Below are positions 51,634 through 61,877 of a stretch of DNA of 64,000 nt, in pieces (position 1 is the stretch's first letter; every line of letters begins with the position of its first letter). The stretch is from an uncultured SAR86 cluster bacterium (GTDB lineage Bacteria > Pseudomonadota > Gammaproteobacteria > Magnimaribacterales > AG-339-G14). The stretch is taken from the NCBI GenBank assembly GCA_902616715.1, contig CACMTR010000001.1:431187-495186 (forward strand), given 5' to 3'. Under the pieces are notes generated by a model. It was not told where the DNA came from. It saw nothing but the letters and a program-made list of their open reading frames with translations, and made no database searches. The position numbers and the translations under genes are program-made.

Positions 51634-52842
51634 ATGACAGATTTAGCTTTATTTAGAGAAGAAACCAGAGATTGGTTAGAAACGAACTGTCCACCAGAGA
51701 TGAAGAAACCGATGACCCCGCATGGAATGACATGGGGTGGGCGTAACTGCAAATTTTCTCATCCCGACCAAGAACTTTGGCTTAAAAGACTTGGCGAAAA
51801 AGGTTGGACAGCGCCTACTTGGCCCAAAGAATATGGTGGCGGCGGTCTTAATTATGATGAGAATAAAGTTTTAGCTGAAGAGATGGCTAATCTAGGTACA
51901 AGAATGCCGCTTGCGAGTTTTGGTCTTTGGATGCTGGGTCCAGCTCTCTTGGAGTACGCTTCTGAAGAACAAAAAATGGAACACATCCCGAAAATAATTA
52001 AGGGTGAAGTAAGATGGTGCCAAGGTTATAGCGAACCAGGTTCGGGTTCTGATTTAGCCTCTTTAAAAACAAAAGCTGTTGAAGACGGAGAAAACTATAT
52101 TGTTAATGGACAGAAAGTCTGGACTTCTTACGCAAATGAGTGCGATATGATTTTCACACTTGTCAGAACCGGAGCTCAAGAGCCAAAACATGAAGGAATA
52201 AGTTTCTTGCTGATCGATATGGACCAGCCTGGAGTAGAAACAAAACCCATTAAGTTGATTTCTGGAGCATCACCTTTTTGTGAAACCTTCTTTACTGATG
52301 CGGTGGTACCAAAGAAAAATCTTGTTCACAAACTTAATAAAGGATGGGACGTAGCAAAAAATCTGCTTCAACACGAAAGAAAAATGTTAGCAAGCATGGG
52401 TCTGGGCGGATCAAAAGCAGCTGGTAAGGGAAAAACGGGATCTGGACTTGCAACCTTATCAAAGAAATATGTTGAGGTTAAAAAAGATAAAATAGTGGAT
52501 GAAGGACTTAGACAAAAAATTGCTAAGTGCGACATGAATTCTCATGCTTTCAGTTTGACACTAAAAAGAGTCTCTGAGGAAGCAAAAAATAGTAACAATG
52601 GGCCAAGTGCTGCCACTTCTATTTTTAAACTATATGGATCTGAACATAACAAACAGAAATATGAAATAATGCTTGAAGCAATGGGAAGCCAAGCTCTAGG
52701 CTGGGATGGCGGAGAATTTGGACCTGAAGAACTTGCAATAACTAGAGAATGGTTAAGAACAAAAGCTAACTCAATTGAAGGCGGAACCTCAGAAGTTCAA
52801 TTAAACGTTATTTCAAAAAGAGTTTTAGATCTGCCTCAATAA
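51634..52842 (+). CDS. Acyl-CoA dehydrogenase
   Basis: GWTAPTWPKEYGGGGL, CQGYSEPGSGSDLASLKTKAVEDGENYIVNGQKVWTSYA, SIEGGTSEVQLNVISKRVLDLP; SD AAGGAG at 51622-51627. Confidence 0.95.
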   Translation: MTDLALFREETRDWLETNCPPEMKKPMTPHGMTWGGRNCKFSHPDQELWLKRLGEKGWTAPTWPKEYGGGGLNYDENKVLAEEMANLGTRMPLASFGLWMLGPALLEYASEEQKMEHIPKIIKGEVRWCQGYSEPGSGSDLASLKTKAVEDGENYIVNGQKVWTSYANECDMIFTLVRTGAQEPKHEGISFLLIDMDQPGVETKPIKLISGASPFCETFFTDAVVPKKNLVHKLNKGWDVAKNLLQHERKMLASMGLGGSKAAGKGKTGSGLATLSKKYVEVKKDKIVDEGLRQKIAKCDMNSHAFSLTLKRVSEEAKNSNNGPSAATSIFKLYGSEHNKQKYEIMLEAMGSQALGWDGGEFGPEELAITREWLRTKANSIEGGTSEVQLNVISKRVLDLPQ

Positions 52843-52846
52843 TTCT

Positions 52847-53968
52847 ATGTCTCTTGTTTTAAGCGAAACTGCTTCTTTTCTTCAAGATCAGACTCAGAGA
52901 TTTGCTCGTGAAAAAACTCCAACAAGTCATTTTAGGTCTGTCAGAGATTCTGAAAACCCAGAATGTTTTGACCGAGAAATCTGGAAACAAATGGCTGAGC
53001 AAGGTCTTTCTGGGATCTTAATACCTGAAGAGTATGGAGGTTCAAACTTCGGACTTTCTGGAATTGGTGTCGTTTTACAAGAGCTTGGAAGAACTTTAAC
53101 CCCCTCACCTTTATTTGCTACGGCTGTCCTTGGTGCAAGTTTAATTTCTAAACTTGGGACTGATGAACAAAAAAAGAAATATCTACCTGAAATAGCAAAC
53201 GGCAATCTAACTTGCTGTTTTGCATTTGAAGAAGGTCCAAGGCACAATCCAAAAGTCTCTGAAGTAACTGCAGAAAAAAAAGGAGAAAAATTTTTAATAA
53301 ATGGTAAAAAATGTTTTGTTGTAGATGGCGGTTTTGCAGACCTAATAATCATTGCTGCGAAATCCTCAAAGGGTACTTCTCTGTTCTTAGCTCAAAAAGA
53401 CTCTAAAGGTATAAAGGTTAAAGAAGCAAAAATGGTAGACAGCAGAAATTCAGCAAATATTCTTTTTACGGATCTAGAAATAAATTCTGAAAATGTCTTA
53501 GGCGAAATTGATAATGCACAAGATACTATTGAAGAAGTTTTGGATATTGCGAGAGCTGCTATTTCTGCAGAAATGTTAGGTGGTGCATTGGAAGCGTTTG
53601 AAATAACTGTTAATTATTTAAAAGAAAGAGAACAATTCGGAGTGAAAATTGGATCCTTTCAAGCTCTGCAACACAGGGCAGCAAATATGTTTACAGAATT
53701 AGAGTTATGCAAATCTTGTGTCTTGGAGAGCCTATCTTGCTTTGAAGAAAAATCTAATGATGTTCCGAGAATAGTAAGTTTAGCTAAAGCAAAAGTTGGA
53801 GAAACTTTTCATTTAATTTCTAATGAAGGCGTTCAAATGCATGGCGGTGTAGGTGTTACCGACGAATACGACATAGGGCTCTATTTAAAAAGAGCAAGAG
53901 TAGCAGAACAGATTTTTGGAAACTCAGAATTTCATAGAAATAGATACGCTGAATTAACTGGTTACTAA
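52847..53968 (+). CDS. Acyl-CoA dehydrogenase, second type
   Basis: EQGLSGILIPEEYGGSNFGLSGIGVVLQELGR, YLKEREQFGVKIGSFQALQHRAANMF, QMHGGVGVTDEYDIGLYLKRAR. Confidence 0.93.
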   Translation: MSLVLSETASFLQDQTQRFAREKTPTSHFRSVRDSENPECFDREIWKQMAEQGLSGILIPEEYGGSNFGLSGIGVVLQELGRTLTPSPLFATAVLGASLISKLGTDEQKKKYLPEIANGNLTCCFAFEEGPRHNPKVSEVTAEKKGEKFLINGKKCFVVDGGFADLIIIAAKSSKGTSLFLAQKDSKGIKVKEAKMVDSRNSANILFTDLEINSENVLGEIDNAQDTIEEVLDIARAAISAEMLGGALEAFEITVNYLKEREQFGVKIGSFQALQHRAANMFTELELCKSCVLESLSCFEEKSNDVPRIVSLAKAKVGETFHLISNEGVQMHGGVGVTDEYDIGLYLKRARVAEQIFGNSEFHRNRYAELTGY

Positions 53969-53973
53969 AAAAT

Positions 53974-54354
53974 ATGTCTTCAACAAGTATTGAAAAATTA
54001 CTTGAAATTATGAGACAACTCAGAGATCCCGAACAAGGTTGTGAATGGGATAAAAAACAAACCTTTAAATCCTTAATTCCCTACTTAAAGGAAGAGTCAG
54101 CTGAAGTTATAGAAGCGATAGAGAAAGAAGACTATGATAATTTAAAGGAAGAACTCGGAGATTTACTCTTACAAGTAGTATTTCATTCTCAAATTGCAAA
54201 GGAAAAAAAATTATTTTCTTTCGATGAAGTTGTTGAAGAACTTTCAAATAAATTAGTTAGAAGACACCCTTATGTATTTGATTCTAAAAAAAAACACACT
54301 GCTGAAGAACAAACTCAAATGTGGAAAAAAATTAAATCTGAAGAAAAAAAATGA
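53974..54354 (+). CDS. mazG: MazG nucleotide pyrophosphohydrolase, single-domain form
   Basis: LLEIMRQLRDPEQGCEWDKKQTFKSLIPYLKEESAEVIEAIEKEDYDNLKEELGDLLLQVVFHSQIA; ends after first MazG domain. Confidence 0.92.
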   Translation: MSSTSIEKLLEIMRQLRDPEQGCEWDKKQTFKSLIPYLKEESAEVIEAIEKEDYDNLKEELGDLLLQVVFHSQIAKEKKLFSFDEVVEELSNKLVRRHPYVFDSKKKHTAEEQTQMWKKIKSEEKK

Positions 54355-55238
54355 ATAATTTAGTTGAAAATTTCAAAGGAGTGATTTGTTTTTTAATTCT
54401 ATTAACAAATACTCTTGTTTTAGCTACTTTAATGATTCCTTTGGGCATTATTAAATTTTTGATTCCAATAAAATCTCTAAGAATATCCTTCACAAAAATG
54501 ATTATCAAAATTGGAGAAATCTGGATTTCGGTCAATTCAATCTGGGTTTTAAAAATTTTAAATCCAAAAATTCAAATACAAGGGTTTGAAAGTCTTAATA
54601 AAAACGAATGGTATTTAACAACTTCAAACCATCAGAGTTGGGCTGATATTTTCATGGTTCAAATGCTAACTAATAGAAAGATTCCTATGCTCAAATTTTT
54701 TATGAAGCACGTTTTAATTTACGTTCCAGTAATAGGCATTTGTTGGTGGGCTTTAGATATGCCCTTTCTAAAAAGATATACCAAAGAACAGATTAAAAAA
54801 AATCCTAAATTGAAAGGAAGAGATTTCAAAGAAATGCGAAAATCTTTAAATCATTATTCTTTACACCCTGTGTCAGTTTTTAGTTATGCTGAAGGCACAA
54901 GGTTTACCCATAAAAAACATACAGCCCAAGAAAGTCCTTACAACAATTTGTTAAAACCAAAAGAAGGAGGCATGGCATTGGCTTTGTCAGTAATACCAAG
55001 TATAAAATTTTTGATCGATATAACTATTATTTATGAAAGCCCGAAAAGAAGTTTTTGGGATTATTTGTGTGGTAGGCTAAAAAATATAAAAATTTTTGTA
55101 AAAAAAATTGAAATACCAAAGGAGTTTTTGAATGAAAAACTTGCTGAAGACGATAGACTGCGTTCCAATTTTAAAGCTTGGCTTAATAATATTTGGAAGG
55201 ATAAAGACGATCTTATTTCGGCTGAATCGTTCAAATAA
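54351..55238 (+). CDS. 1-acyl-sn-glycerol-3-phosphate acyltransferase-like (YihG-like)
   Basis: TSNHQSWADIFMV (HX4D), FSYAEGTRFTHKK. Confidence 0.9.
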   Translation: MNNLVENFKGVICFLILLTNTLVLATLMIPLGIIKFLIPIKSLRISFTKMIIKIGEIWISVNSIWVLKILNPKIQIQGFESLNKNEWYLTTSNHQSWADIFMVQMLTNRKIPMLKFFMKHVLIYVPVIGICWWALDMPFLKRYTKEQIKKNPKLKGRDFKEMRKSLNHYSLHPVSVFSYAEGTRFTHKKHTAQESPYNNLLKPKEGGMALALSVIPSIKFLIDITIIYESPKRSFWDYLCGRLKNIKIFVKKIEIPKEFLNEKLAEDDRLRSNFKAWLNNIWKDKDDLISAESFK

Positions 55239-55244
55239 TTTAGT

Positions 55245-57296
55245 ATGAAAATATTTCTATTCCTAGCTCTTCTTTTCTTCTCATTTAACTCATTTACGTC
55301 AAAGAAAATTTTTCCTCTAGAAGAGGAAGATAGAACTCTTTATTCGAAAGTTTACGAGGAAGTTCAATATGTACTCCAAAAAAATCATTTCAATAATAAT
55401 ATTTCATTAAAGAAGTCTGAGATTGTAAAAAAATATATAAACCAGATTGACAACCAAAAAATAATATTTACAGAAAATGAAATAAATTCTTTTTCTATGA
55501 AACCCTTAATAAATTCGTCAGATGAAATCAATATAGCCTTCATGCTTTTCAATTATTTCAAAGAGAGGTCTATAAATTTACTTGAGCATCAAAAATCTGT
55601 GATCGATCTAGTAGAAAGTGAAGAAGATTTAAGCGGTTCAGAAATCGTTTATAAAAATAGAGAAGATTTAGATCGATTTAAATCCTATTCTCAGATTAAA
55701 ACCTATCAGCAAAATCTTGCGCTTAGTGAGCTTATTTCAGTTTATTTAAAAGAAAATGATCTTGATAAAGCAAAAGAAAAAATTATTAAACGATTAGATA
55801 ATAGAAAAAAAAGCTTAAGTAGAATTTCTTTAGATGAAATTTTCAGCCTTTATACTAACTCTTATACCAATTTTTATGATCCTCATACAGTTTATATGAC
55901 TCCAACTACTCAAGAGGATTGGGAAATAAATTTGAAAGCTTCACTTGAAGGCATAGGTGCAATTCTATCTTCAGAAGAAGGTATTACTAAGATTATCAGA
56001 CTAATACCAGGAGGGCCTGCTGAGAAATCTGGTCTTCTTAAAGTTACAGATAAAATAGTTGGGGTTGCAAAATCTATTAATGATGAATTAGTCGACGTAA
56101 GAGATTGGAGAATTGATGAAGTCGTCAAACTCATCAGAGGGCCAAAATCCACAATTGTTCAATTGGAAGTTTTACCATCTGCTTCAGATAACGAAGATGA
56201 AGGAAAATTAATTGAAATAACTAGAGACGTTGTAAAACTTGAAGATGCAGCTGCAAAGAAAAAAGAAATCGAAATCAAAAGAGCATCGAGAAATTACAAT
56301 ATTGGGGTCATAGAATTACCAACTTTTTATATGGACTTTGAAGCTTATAACAAAAATAGGTTTGACTATAAAAGTAGTTCCAGGGACGTAAAGAAAATGT
56401 TGAGAGAGTTGGATGCGGCCAACATAGACGGATTAATACTAGATCTCCGAGGAAATGGTGGAGGATTTCTATTTGAAGCTTACTCTCTAGCAAAACTATT
56501 TATAGGTAGAGGTAATGTGGTACAAGTTATGGAGGCAAATGGGACATTGCAATCCTTAGGGCATAACCTAGGCCAACAAAATTACGATGGTCCCATTGTT
56601 ATTTTGGTTGATAAATTAAGTGCCTCGGCTTCTGAAATTCTTGCCGGAGTGATACAAGACTATGATCGAGGACTAGTAATTGGTAGTCAAACTTTTGGAA
56701 AAGGAACTGTACAAAGAATGATAGAACTCTCGCATGGTCACTTAAAGTTTACAGAACAAAAATACTACAGAGTTTCTGGAGAGAGCACTCAAAATAAAGG
56801 TGTTGAACCAGACATTACGATACCTCTAGTATTCAATGATGAAGAAATAGGTGAAAGATCTTATGAAAATTCGCTGCCGTACAATCACATAGATCCTATT
56901 TTTTATCGTTCATTTAATAAAGTTGAAAATGTAGATCTACTTAAAACTATTTCCTCTAATAGAACTAACTCTAACGAAATGAGTATTTATATTAGTTCTC
57001 AGCAAGACTTTTACGAAAATGAAAAAAATAATAACGTGGTTCCTATTAACGTGGAAAAAAGAAAGTCCATGAAATTTGCTAGAGAAGCAAAAATTCTTCT
57101 TATGGAGAATACGTTTAGAAAGTCTTTAAATTTAGACCCTTTCGTTACTTATGATGAATTCGTAAACTCGGATCCAGAGGAAATCTCAGAACTTAGAGAA
57201 GAAATTGTTCTGCAAGAGGCAGCTGAAATTCTTGTCGACTCTTTACAATTTAGCGAAACCCCATCAAGGATTAGTTTCGGAATTATGAGTCAATGA
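55245..57296 (+). CDS. prc: Carboxy-terminal processing protease (Tsp/Prc)
   Basis: SLEGIGAILSSEEGITKIIRLIPGGPAEKSG (PDZ), LILDLRGNGGGFLFEA, DKLSASASEILAGVIQDYDRGLVIGSQTFGKGTVQ. Confidence 0.96.
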   Translation: MKIFLFLALLFFSFNSFTSKKIFPLEEEDRTLYSKVYEEVQYVLQKNHFNNNISLKKSEIVKKYINQIDNQKIIFTENEINSFSMKPLINSSDEINIAFMLFNYFKERSINLLEHQKSVIDLVESEEDLSGSEIVYKNREDLDRFKSYSQIKTYQQNLALSELISVYLKENDLDKAKEKIIKRLDNRKKSLSRISLDEIFSLYTNSYTNFYDPHTVYMTPTTQEDWEINLKASLEGIGAILSSEEGITKIIRLIPGGPAEKSGLLKVTDKIVGVAKSINDELVDVRDWRIDEVVKLIRGPKSTIVQLEVLPSASDNEDEGKLIEITRDVVKLEDAAAKKKEIEIKRASRNYNIGVIELPTFYMDFEAYNKNRFDYKSSSRDVKKMLRELDAANIDGLILDLRGNGGGFLFEAYSLAKLFIGRGNVVQVMEANGTLQSLGHNLGQQNYDGPIVILVDKLSASASEILAGVIQDYDRGLVIGSQTFGKGTVQRMIELSHGHLKFTEQKYYRVSGESTQNKGVEPDITIPLVFNDEEIGERSYENSLPYNHIDPIFYRSFNKVENVDLLKTISSNRTNSNEMSIYISSQQDFYENEKNNNVVPINVEKRKSMKFAREAKILLMENTFRKSLNLDPFVTYDEFVNSDPEEISELREEIVLQEAAEILVDSLQFSETPSRISFGIMSQ

Positions 57297-58105
57297 AAAT
57301 TTTTTCATTCAACGTAAATGGTATTAGGGCGAGATATCATCAGCTTGAGAAACTCATATCAAAACATAAACCTGAAGTTTTCTGTTTACAAGAAACTAAA
57401 GTGCATAACGATGATTTTCCTCATGAAGAAATAGACAAACTTGGATATAAAAAAATTATCAATGGTCAAAAAGGTCATTATGGAGTTGCCACTTTTCATA
57501 AGGATAATTTATTAACATCAAGCATTGGCTTTGAAACAGATAGTGAAGATGCTCAATGCAGATTAATAACTTCAAAGCATTTATTAAATAAAAAGGAAGT
57601 GACAATAATAAACGGATATTTTCCTCAAGGAGATAATCGAGATCACCCTGTTAAATTTCCGTACAAAGAAAAATTTTTTAAAGATCTTATGCTACACCTG
57701 AATAATAATTTTAAGAAAAATGAAAACATAATCATTTTAGGTGACTTAAATATTTCTCCAGAAGATATTGATATAGGCATTGGTGAAGATAATAGAAAAA
57801 GATGGTTAGCTACTGGGAAATGCAGTTTTTTACCAGAAGAAAGAGAGTGGCTGCAAAAAATAAAAGATTGGGGTTTTAAAGATTCGTATCGAAAGTTTTA
57901 TCCTGATTCAGATGACAAATATAGCTGGTTTGATTACAGAAGTAGAGGTTTTGACGACTCGCCAAAAAGAGGCTTAAGAATTGATCATTTATGGGTCACT
58001 GAAAGTCTATTAGAGATGGCTAAAGGAGCTGATATTGATTACGAAATAAGAGGAATGGAAAAACCTTCTGATCATGCTCCAGTTTGGACAGAATTTAATT
58101 TTTGA
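57293..58105 (+). CDS. xthA: Exodeoxyribonuclease III
   Basis: FSFNVNGIRARYHQL, VFCLQETKVH, IINGYFPQGDNRDHP, ILGDLNISPEDIDIG, LRIDHLWVTESL, PSDHAPVWTEF. Confidence 0.95.
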   Translation: MKIFSFNVNGIRARYHQLEKLISKHKPEVFCLQETKVHNDDFPHEEIDKLGYKKIINGQKGHYGVATFHKDNLLTSSIGFETDSEDAQCRLITSKHLLNKKEVTIINGYFPQGDNRDHPVKFPYKEKFFKDLMLHLNNNFKKNENIIILGDLNISPEDIDIGIGEDNRKRWLATGKCSFLPEEREWLQKIKDWGFKDSYRKFYPDSDDKYSWFDYRSRGFDDSPKRGLRIDHLWVTESLLEMAKGADIDYEIRGMEKPSDHAPVWTEFNF

Positions 58106-58559
58106 GTCTCTTTTCTTTAAAAAAACTAGATAGGACCTCTGCACATTCCTCTTTTAAGATACCAGAGATAATCTCAAATTTATGATTTAACTTTGTCGAG
58201 TTGATTTGCTCTAGGTTTGATTTAACTGCTCCAATTTTAAGATCATCTGCGCCATATATTAACTTGCTTATTCTCGCGTGAACACATGCCCCAAAACACA
58301 TTAAACAAGGCTCCAGAGTAACGTAAAGATTACATTCATTGAGGCGATAATTCCCAATATATTTTGCCGCAGCTCTCATAGCGATTATTTCAGCATGCGC
58401 CGTAGGATCTTGATTTTGAATGCACTGATTGTATCCTTTTCCTATAATTTCACCTTTGAAAGTGACGATAGCACCCACCGGAACTTCATTTAATTCCCTT
58501 CCTTTTTTTGCTAACTTTATTGCTTGACGCATAAAAGTAACATCGACGTCTTCAATCAT
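58095..58559 (-). CDS. tadA: tRNA-specific adenosine deaminase
   Basis: FMRQAIKLAKKGRELNEVPVGAIV, PTAHAEIIAMRAAAK, LYVTLEPCLMCFGACVHARISKLIYGA. Confidence 0.95.
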   Translation of the reverse strand: MIEDVDVTFMRQAIKLAKKGRELNEVPVGAIVTFKGEIIGKGYNQCIQNQDPTAHAEIIAMRAAAKYIGNYRLNECNLYVTLEPCLMCFGACVHARISKLIYGADDLKIGAVKSNLEQINSTKLNHKFEIISGILKEECAEVLSSFFKEKRLKN

Positions 58560-58563
58560 TTTG

Positions 58564-59112
58564 TTAATCTAGGATTTTTTCCTCTGGTATATTATTTATT
58601 TCATTTTCAAAAATTAAATCTTTAACGGACTTCAGCCTGTCAACATATAAAAAACCAAACAAATGATCTAATTCGTGTTGGAAAACCGTTGCTAAAAAAT
58701 CTTCAACTATTACTTCTTTTTCTTCAGCTTTTTCATTTAAATAGTTAATTTTTAGTTTCCTTGGTCTTTCAACATACCCTCTTAAGCCCGGAACACTCAA
58801 ACATCCTTCCCAAAACCCTTGTTTTGTTTCATCTAATACCTCAAGCTTTGGATTGAATATCACAAATTCTTCGGAATCTTCAATATTCTCATATCTTTCA
58901 GAATCACTATCTAATCTAATTACTGCTAGCTGTTTTAAAACACCGATTTGAGGTGCAGCTAAGCCAATCCCTCCAGCCTGCTCCATAACCTCCCACATTT
59001 TTTTTACTAAATCTTTAGATTGATCAGATACAATTTCCTCTTTCAATAGAGGTTTAGAAACCTCTCTTAAAATTGGGTTGCCCATTTTTAATATTAGTTC
59101 ATGTCCCAGCAT
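58564..59112 (-). CDS. def: Peptide deformylase
   Basis: GIGLAAPQIGV, EGCLSVPG, QHELDHLFGFLYVDRL. Confidence 0.96.
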   Translation of the reverse strand: MLGHELILKMGNPILREVSKPLLKEEIVSDQSKDLVKKMWEVMEQAGGIGLAAPQIGVLKQLAVIRLDSDSERYENIEDSEEFVIFNPKLEVLDETKQGFWEGCLSVPGLRGYVERPRKLKINYLNEKAEEKEVIVEDFLATVFQHELDHLFGFLYVDRLKSVKDLIFENEINNIPEEKILD

Positions 59113-59788
59113 ATTTTTTATTTTGATTAAGTTTGTCAGAAAACGCGAATGTTACTAAAAAAATACAAATCATACTGACAAATACAATAAGTTTTTGAGC
59201 AATTACATTTGGAATTAAATCATCTTGATTTTCAATTGGATTGCCTCCGATATTCAAATAGATGACATAAAATATTGTTGAAACCAAGAAGACAGAAATT
59301 ATGTAAAGATAATGTTTTGAAATTTTGCTTCGAATTAGCGCAATTAAAATAAAAAAGGATGCAGGGATCATCAAACGGAACGAGTTTTTTGCGAAAAAAA
59401 CGTGCTCCTCAAAATAAAGGTCATAAGGAGTAAATCCAACTGCAGAAAAAAATATTGCACCGATAAAAAAAAGAATCGCTCCAATAAGACATAAATAAAA
59501 ATTTATTCTATCGTCATCAAAAATTAATGGAATTGATAAGAATGAAATTCCAGCTAAAGCAAAAACTGATAAAGATAAGGCAAAGAAAGTAGAAGACAGA
59601 AAATTTATTTCTCCCGAATGCGATTTATATCCACCTAAATCACTCAAAAAATTGTGTGTAAAAGAATATCCAAGTTGGTTAGGATCATGAATATTACCGC
59701 CAGGATAAAAAAACATAGCAACCAAAACGCCTAAAATAAAAAAAATAGAGGAATACCTGATAACGTTTATTGCAAAGAGTAACTTCAT
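59099..59788 (-). CDS. DUF998-like multi-pass membrane protein
   Basis: About six hydrophobic segments; GYSFTHNFLSDLGGYKSHSGE. Start shortened to ATG ending at 59788. Confidence 0.6.
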   Translation of the reverse strand: MKLLFAINVIRYSSIFFILGVLVAMFFYPGGNIHDPNQLGYSFTHNFLSDLGGYKSHSGEINFLSSTFFALSLSVFALAGISFLSIPLIFDDDRINFYLCLIGAILFFIGAIFFSAVGFTPYDLYFEEHVFFAKNSFRLMIPASFFILIALIRSKISKHYLYIISVFLVSTIFYVIYLNIGGNPIENQDDLIPNVIAQKLIVFVSMICIFLVTFAFSDKLNQNKKYAGT

Positions 59789-59840
59789 AAAGCTCAATAA
59801 TACCAAAGATAAATTAGTTATAATCTCTCTAATTCTAATT

Positions 59841-61205
59841 ATGGATAAATTATATTCATCTCTTGAAAAACTCTCTGATACAAACACTTTAGAATTCCAA
59901 AATTCTTCATATCAGAATAAATTTCTGTCCGTTGAAACAAGAAGCTTAAATTTTTCTGATGAAGTATTTGCAATCTTCGAGCAAATTTATTCATCCTGTG
60001 AGGTAGATGAGGCTTTAACGAGTTTAAAATCTGGCGAGATAATAAACGATTCCGACAATAAAGCTGTTTCACATTTATTATTAAGAAATAAAGTTATCCC
60101 CTTTCTAGAAAAGGACCTACCTAGAATAAAGTTACTCAAAGATGAATTGATAGAGAAAAATATTAAAAATATTATTGTCTTAGGTATAGGAGGATCTTAT
60201 GAAGGTCCAAAACTTTTACTAGAAAGCTTTAAAAATTTTTCTTCAAAAACCTTTAATTTTATTTTCATAACAGGTTCAGATAACACTGAATTTATAGAGA
60301 AAACAAAAAATCTTTCAGCTCAAGAGACAGTATTTTTTATTTCTTCTAAGTCACTCACAACCACCGAAACTTTAGAAGGTTTTGAACTAGCTAAAAATTG
60401 GCTTGGTAACGAACTTAAAAACGATTCTAAAAATAACTTTTTTGTAATCACAGCTAATGAAAAAAAAGCCAAAGAATCTTTCTTAGAGGAAAATTCTTAC
60501 TTCTTTGACAATGGAATTGGAGGAAGATACTCCATATGGAGTGTTGTCTCTCTTCCCGCCATATTACACATTGAAGACGAATTTTTAGAATTTCAAAAAG
60601 GAGGTGCTTTAGTTGATAGTTTGATTAGTGAAGATAAAGCTTTTAAAACCTTAATAAAGAAAATCTCATTTTTGGATATTTGGAATAATAATTTATTAGA
60701 TTTTAAAAATAGAATTATCTTGGCTTATTCTTGGCCATTGAGATCACTACCTGATTACTATCAGCAACTTGAGATGGAGTCTTTGGGAAAATCTCCAGGT
60801 CTCGATTCACTTTTTAAAAAAACTAGTCAAACCATTTTTGGTGGATATGGTCCTAAAGCTCAACATTCTTATTTTCAGCAAATTCATCAGGGTACATCAA
60901 AATATTGCATTGATTTAATTTCAAATAAAGAAGATCAAATAAAAAGTAATCTAGTATCAAAACAACTACAAGCTCAAAAAATCCTCTTTGAAAAAAGTCC
61001 TGATGAGTTTAAAAATACTTCCAAGATAGTTAATGCCAACGCCTTGTATAATCATTTTGAAATATCGGAATTGAATGCTTTCAATCTAGGATTTTTAATA
61101 GCTTTATGGGAATACCGAACTTTTATTTCTGCTAAATTGTTAAAAATCAATCCTTTTGATCAATTTGGTGTAGAAGCCGGGAAAAAGCTTACAAAAGAAC
61201 TTTAA
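59841..61205 (+). CDS. pgi: Glucose-6-phosphate isomerase (short form)
   Basis: VLGIGGSYEGPKLL, GGRYSIWSVVSLPAIL, signature FDQFGVEAGKKL. Confidence 0.94.
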   Translation: MDKLYSSLEKLSDTNTLEFQNSSYQNKFLSVETRSLNFSDEVFAIFEQIYSSCEVDEALTSLKSGEIINDSDNKAVSHLLLRNKVIPFLEKDLPRIKLLKDELIEKNIKNIIVLGIGGSYEGPKLLLESFKNFSSKTFNFIFITGSDNTEFIEKTKNLSAQETVFFISSKSLTTTETLEGFELAKNWLGNELKNDSKNNFFVITANEKKAKESFLEENSYFFDNGIGGRYSIWSVVSLPAILHIEDEFLEFQKGGALVDSLISEDKAFKTLIKKISFLDIWNNNLLDFKNRIILAYSWPLRSLPDYYQQLEMESLGKSPGLDSLFKKTSQTIFGGYGPKAQHSYFQQIHQGTSKYCIDLISNKEDQIKSNLVSKQLQAQKILFEKSPDEFKNTSKIVNANALYNHFEISELNAFNLGFLIALWEYRTFISAKLLKINPFDQFGVEAGKKLTKEL

Positions 61206-61206
61206 T

Positions 61207-61818
61207 TTATTTGGCAGTAACTGCTTTAATAAAAGCTGGTCTGGCTTTAATTCTCTCCACGTAACCTTTTAAATTAGGCATCTCATCTGTGACGCATCCC
61301 AAGTCCGATAACTTAGTACAGCAGTGACCGGTCATAAATTCAACTCCAGAAAAATCGCCAATTAAATATTCTTTACCTTCCAAAGCCAGTTCAATTGCTT
61401 GCAATGATTTTGAAGCTAGTCTTTGGGCTTGACCTAAAACAGTTTCATCCCTTCTGTCTGGAGGAAGCAAAATAGTATGCACAACAATAGTGTTCATTGG
61501 TTGAGCAATCATACCTTCGCAAAAATGGAACCATTGCAAATAATAAGGATACTCAGCGGAATCAACACTAGGCTTAAGGCCACCGTTCTTGTGTTTCTCT
61601 AAAACGTAGTCAATGATTGCACCCGATTCATAAATGCTTACATCTCCATCTTCTAAGACAGGAATCCTGCCTAGTGGGTGTCTTTTTCGATGCTCCTCGG
61701 ATTTCAGTGCTTCAGGATGAAAAGCCATAGAATTTAAATCATAAGGCAACTCGAGCTCTTCTAATAACCACAAAATTCTTTCAGCTCGTGATCCAGGGGC
61801 AAAATGAAGTTTTAACAT
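61207..61818 (-). CDS. Glutathione S-transferase family protein
   Basis: KLHFAPGSRAERILWLLEELELPYDL, GRIPVLEDGDVSIYESGAIIDYVLEK. Confidence 0.93.
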   Translation of the reverse strand: MLKLHFAPGSRAERILWLLEELELPYDLNSMAFHPEALKSEEHRKRHPLGRIPVLEDGDVSIYESGAIIDYVLEKHKNGGLKPSVDSAEYPYYLQWFHFCEGMIAQPMNTIVVHTILLPPDRRDETVLGQAQRLASKSLQAIELALEGKEYLIGDFSGVEFMTGHCCTKLSDLGCVTDEMPNLKGYVERIKARPAFIKAVTAK

Positions 61819-61877
61819 TGTTATCTCCTAATAATATAAAAAAACTACTTTAGTACATTATTCAATTAAATAAAAAA

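Noticed and set aside
59839-60072. 77-aa minus-strand ORF antisense to the pgi 5' end
   Set aside because: Antisense to pgi, no recognisable domain, low-complexity composition.
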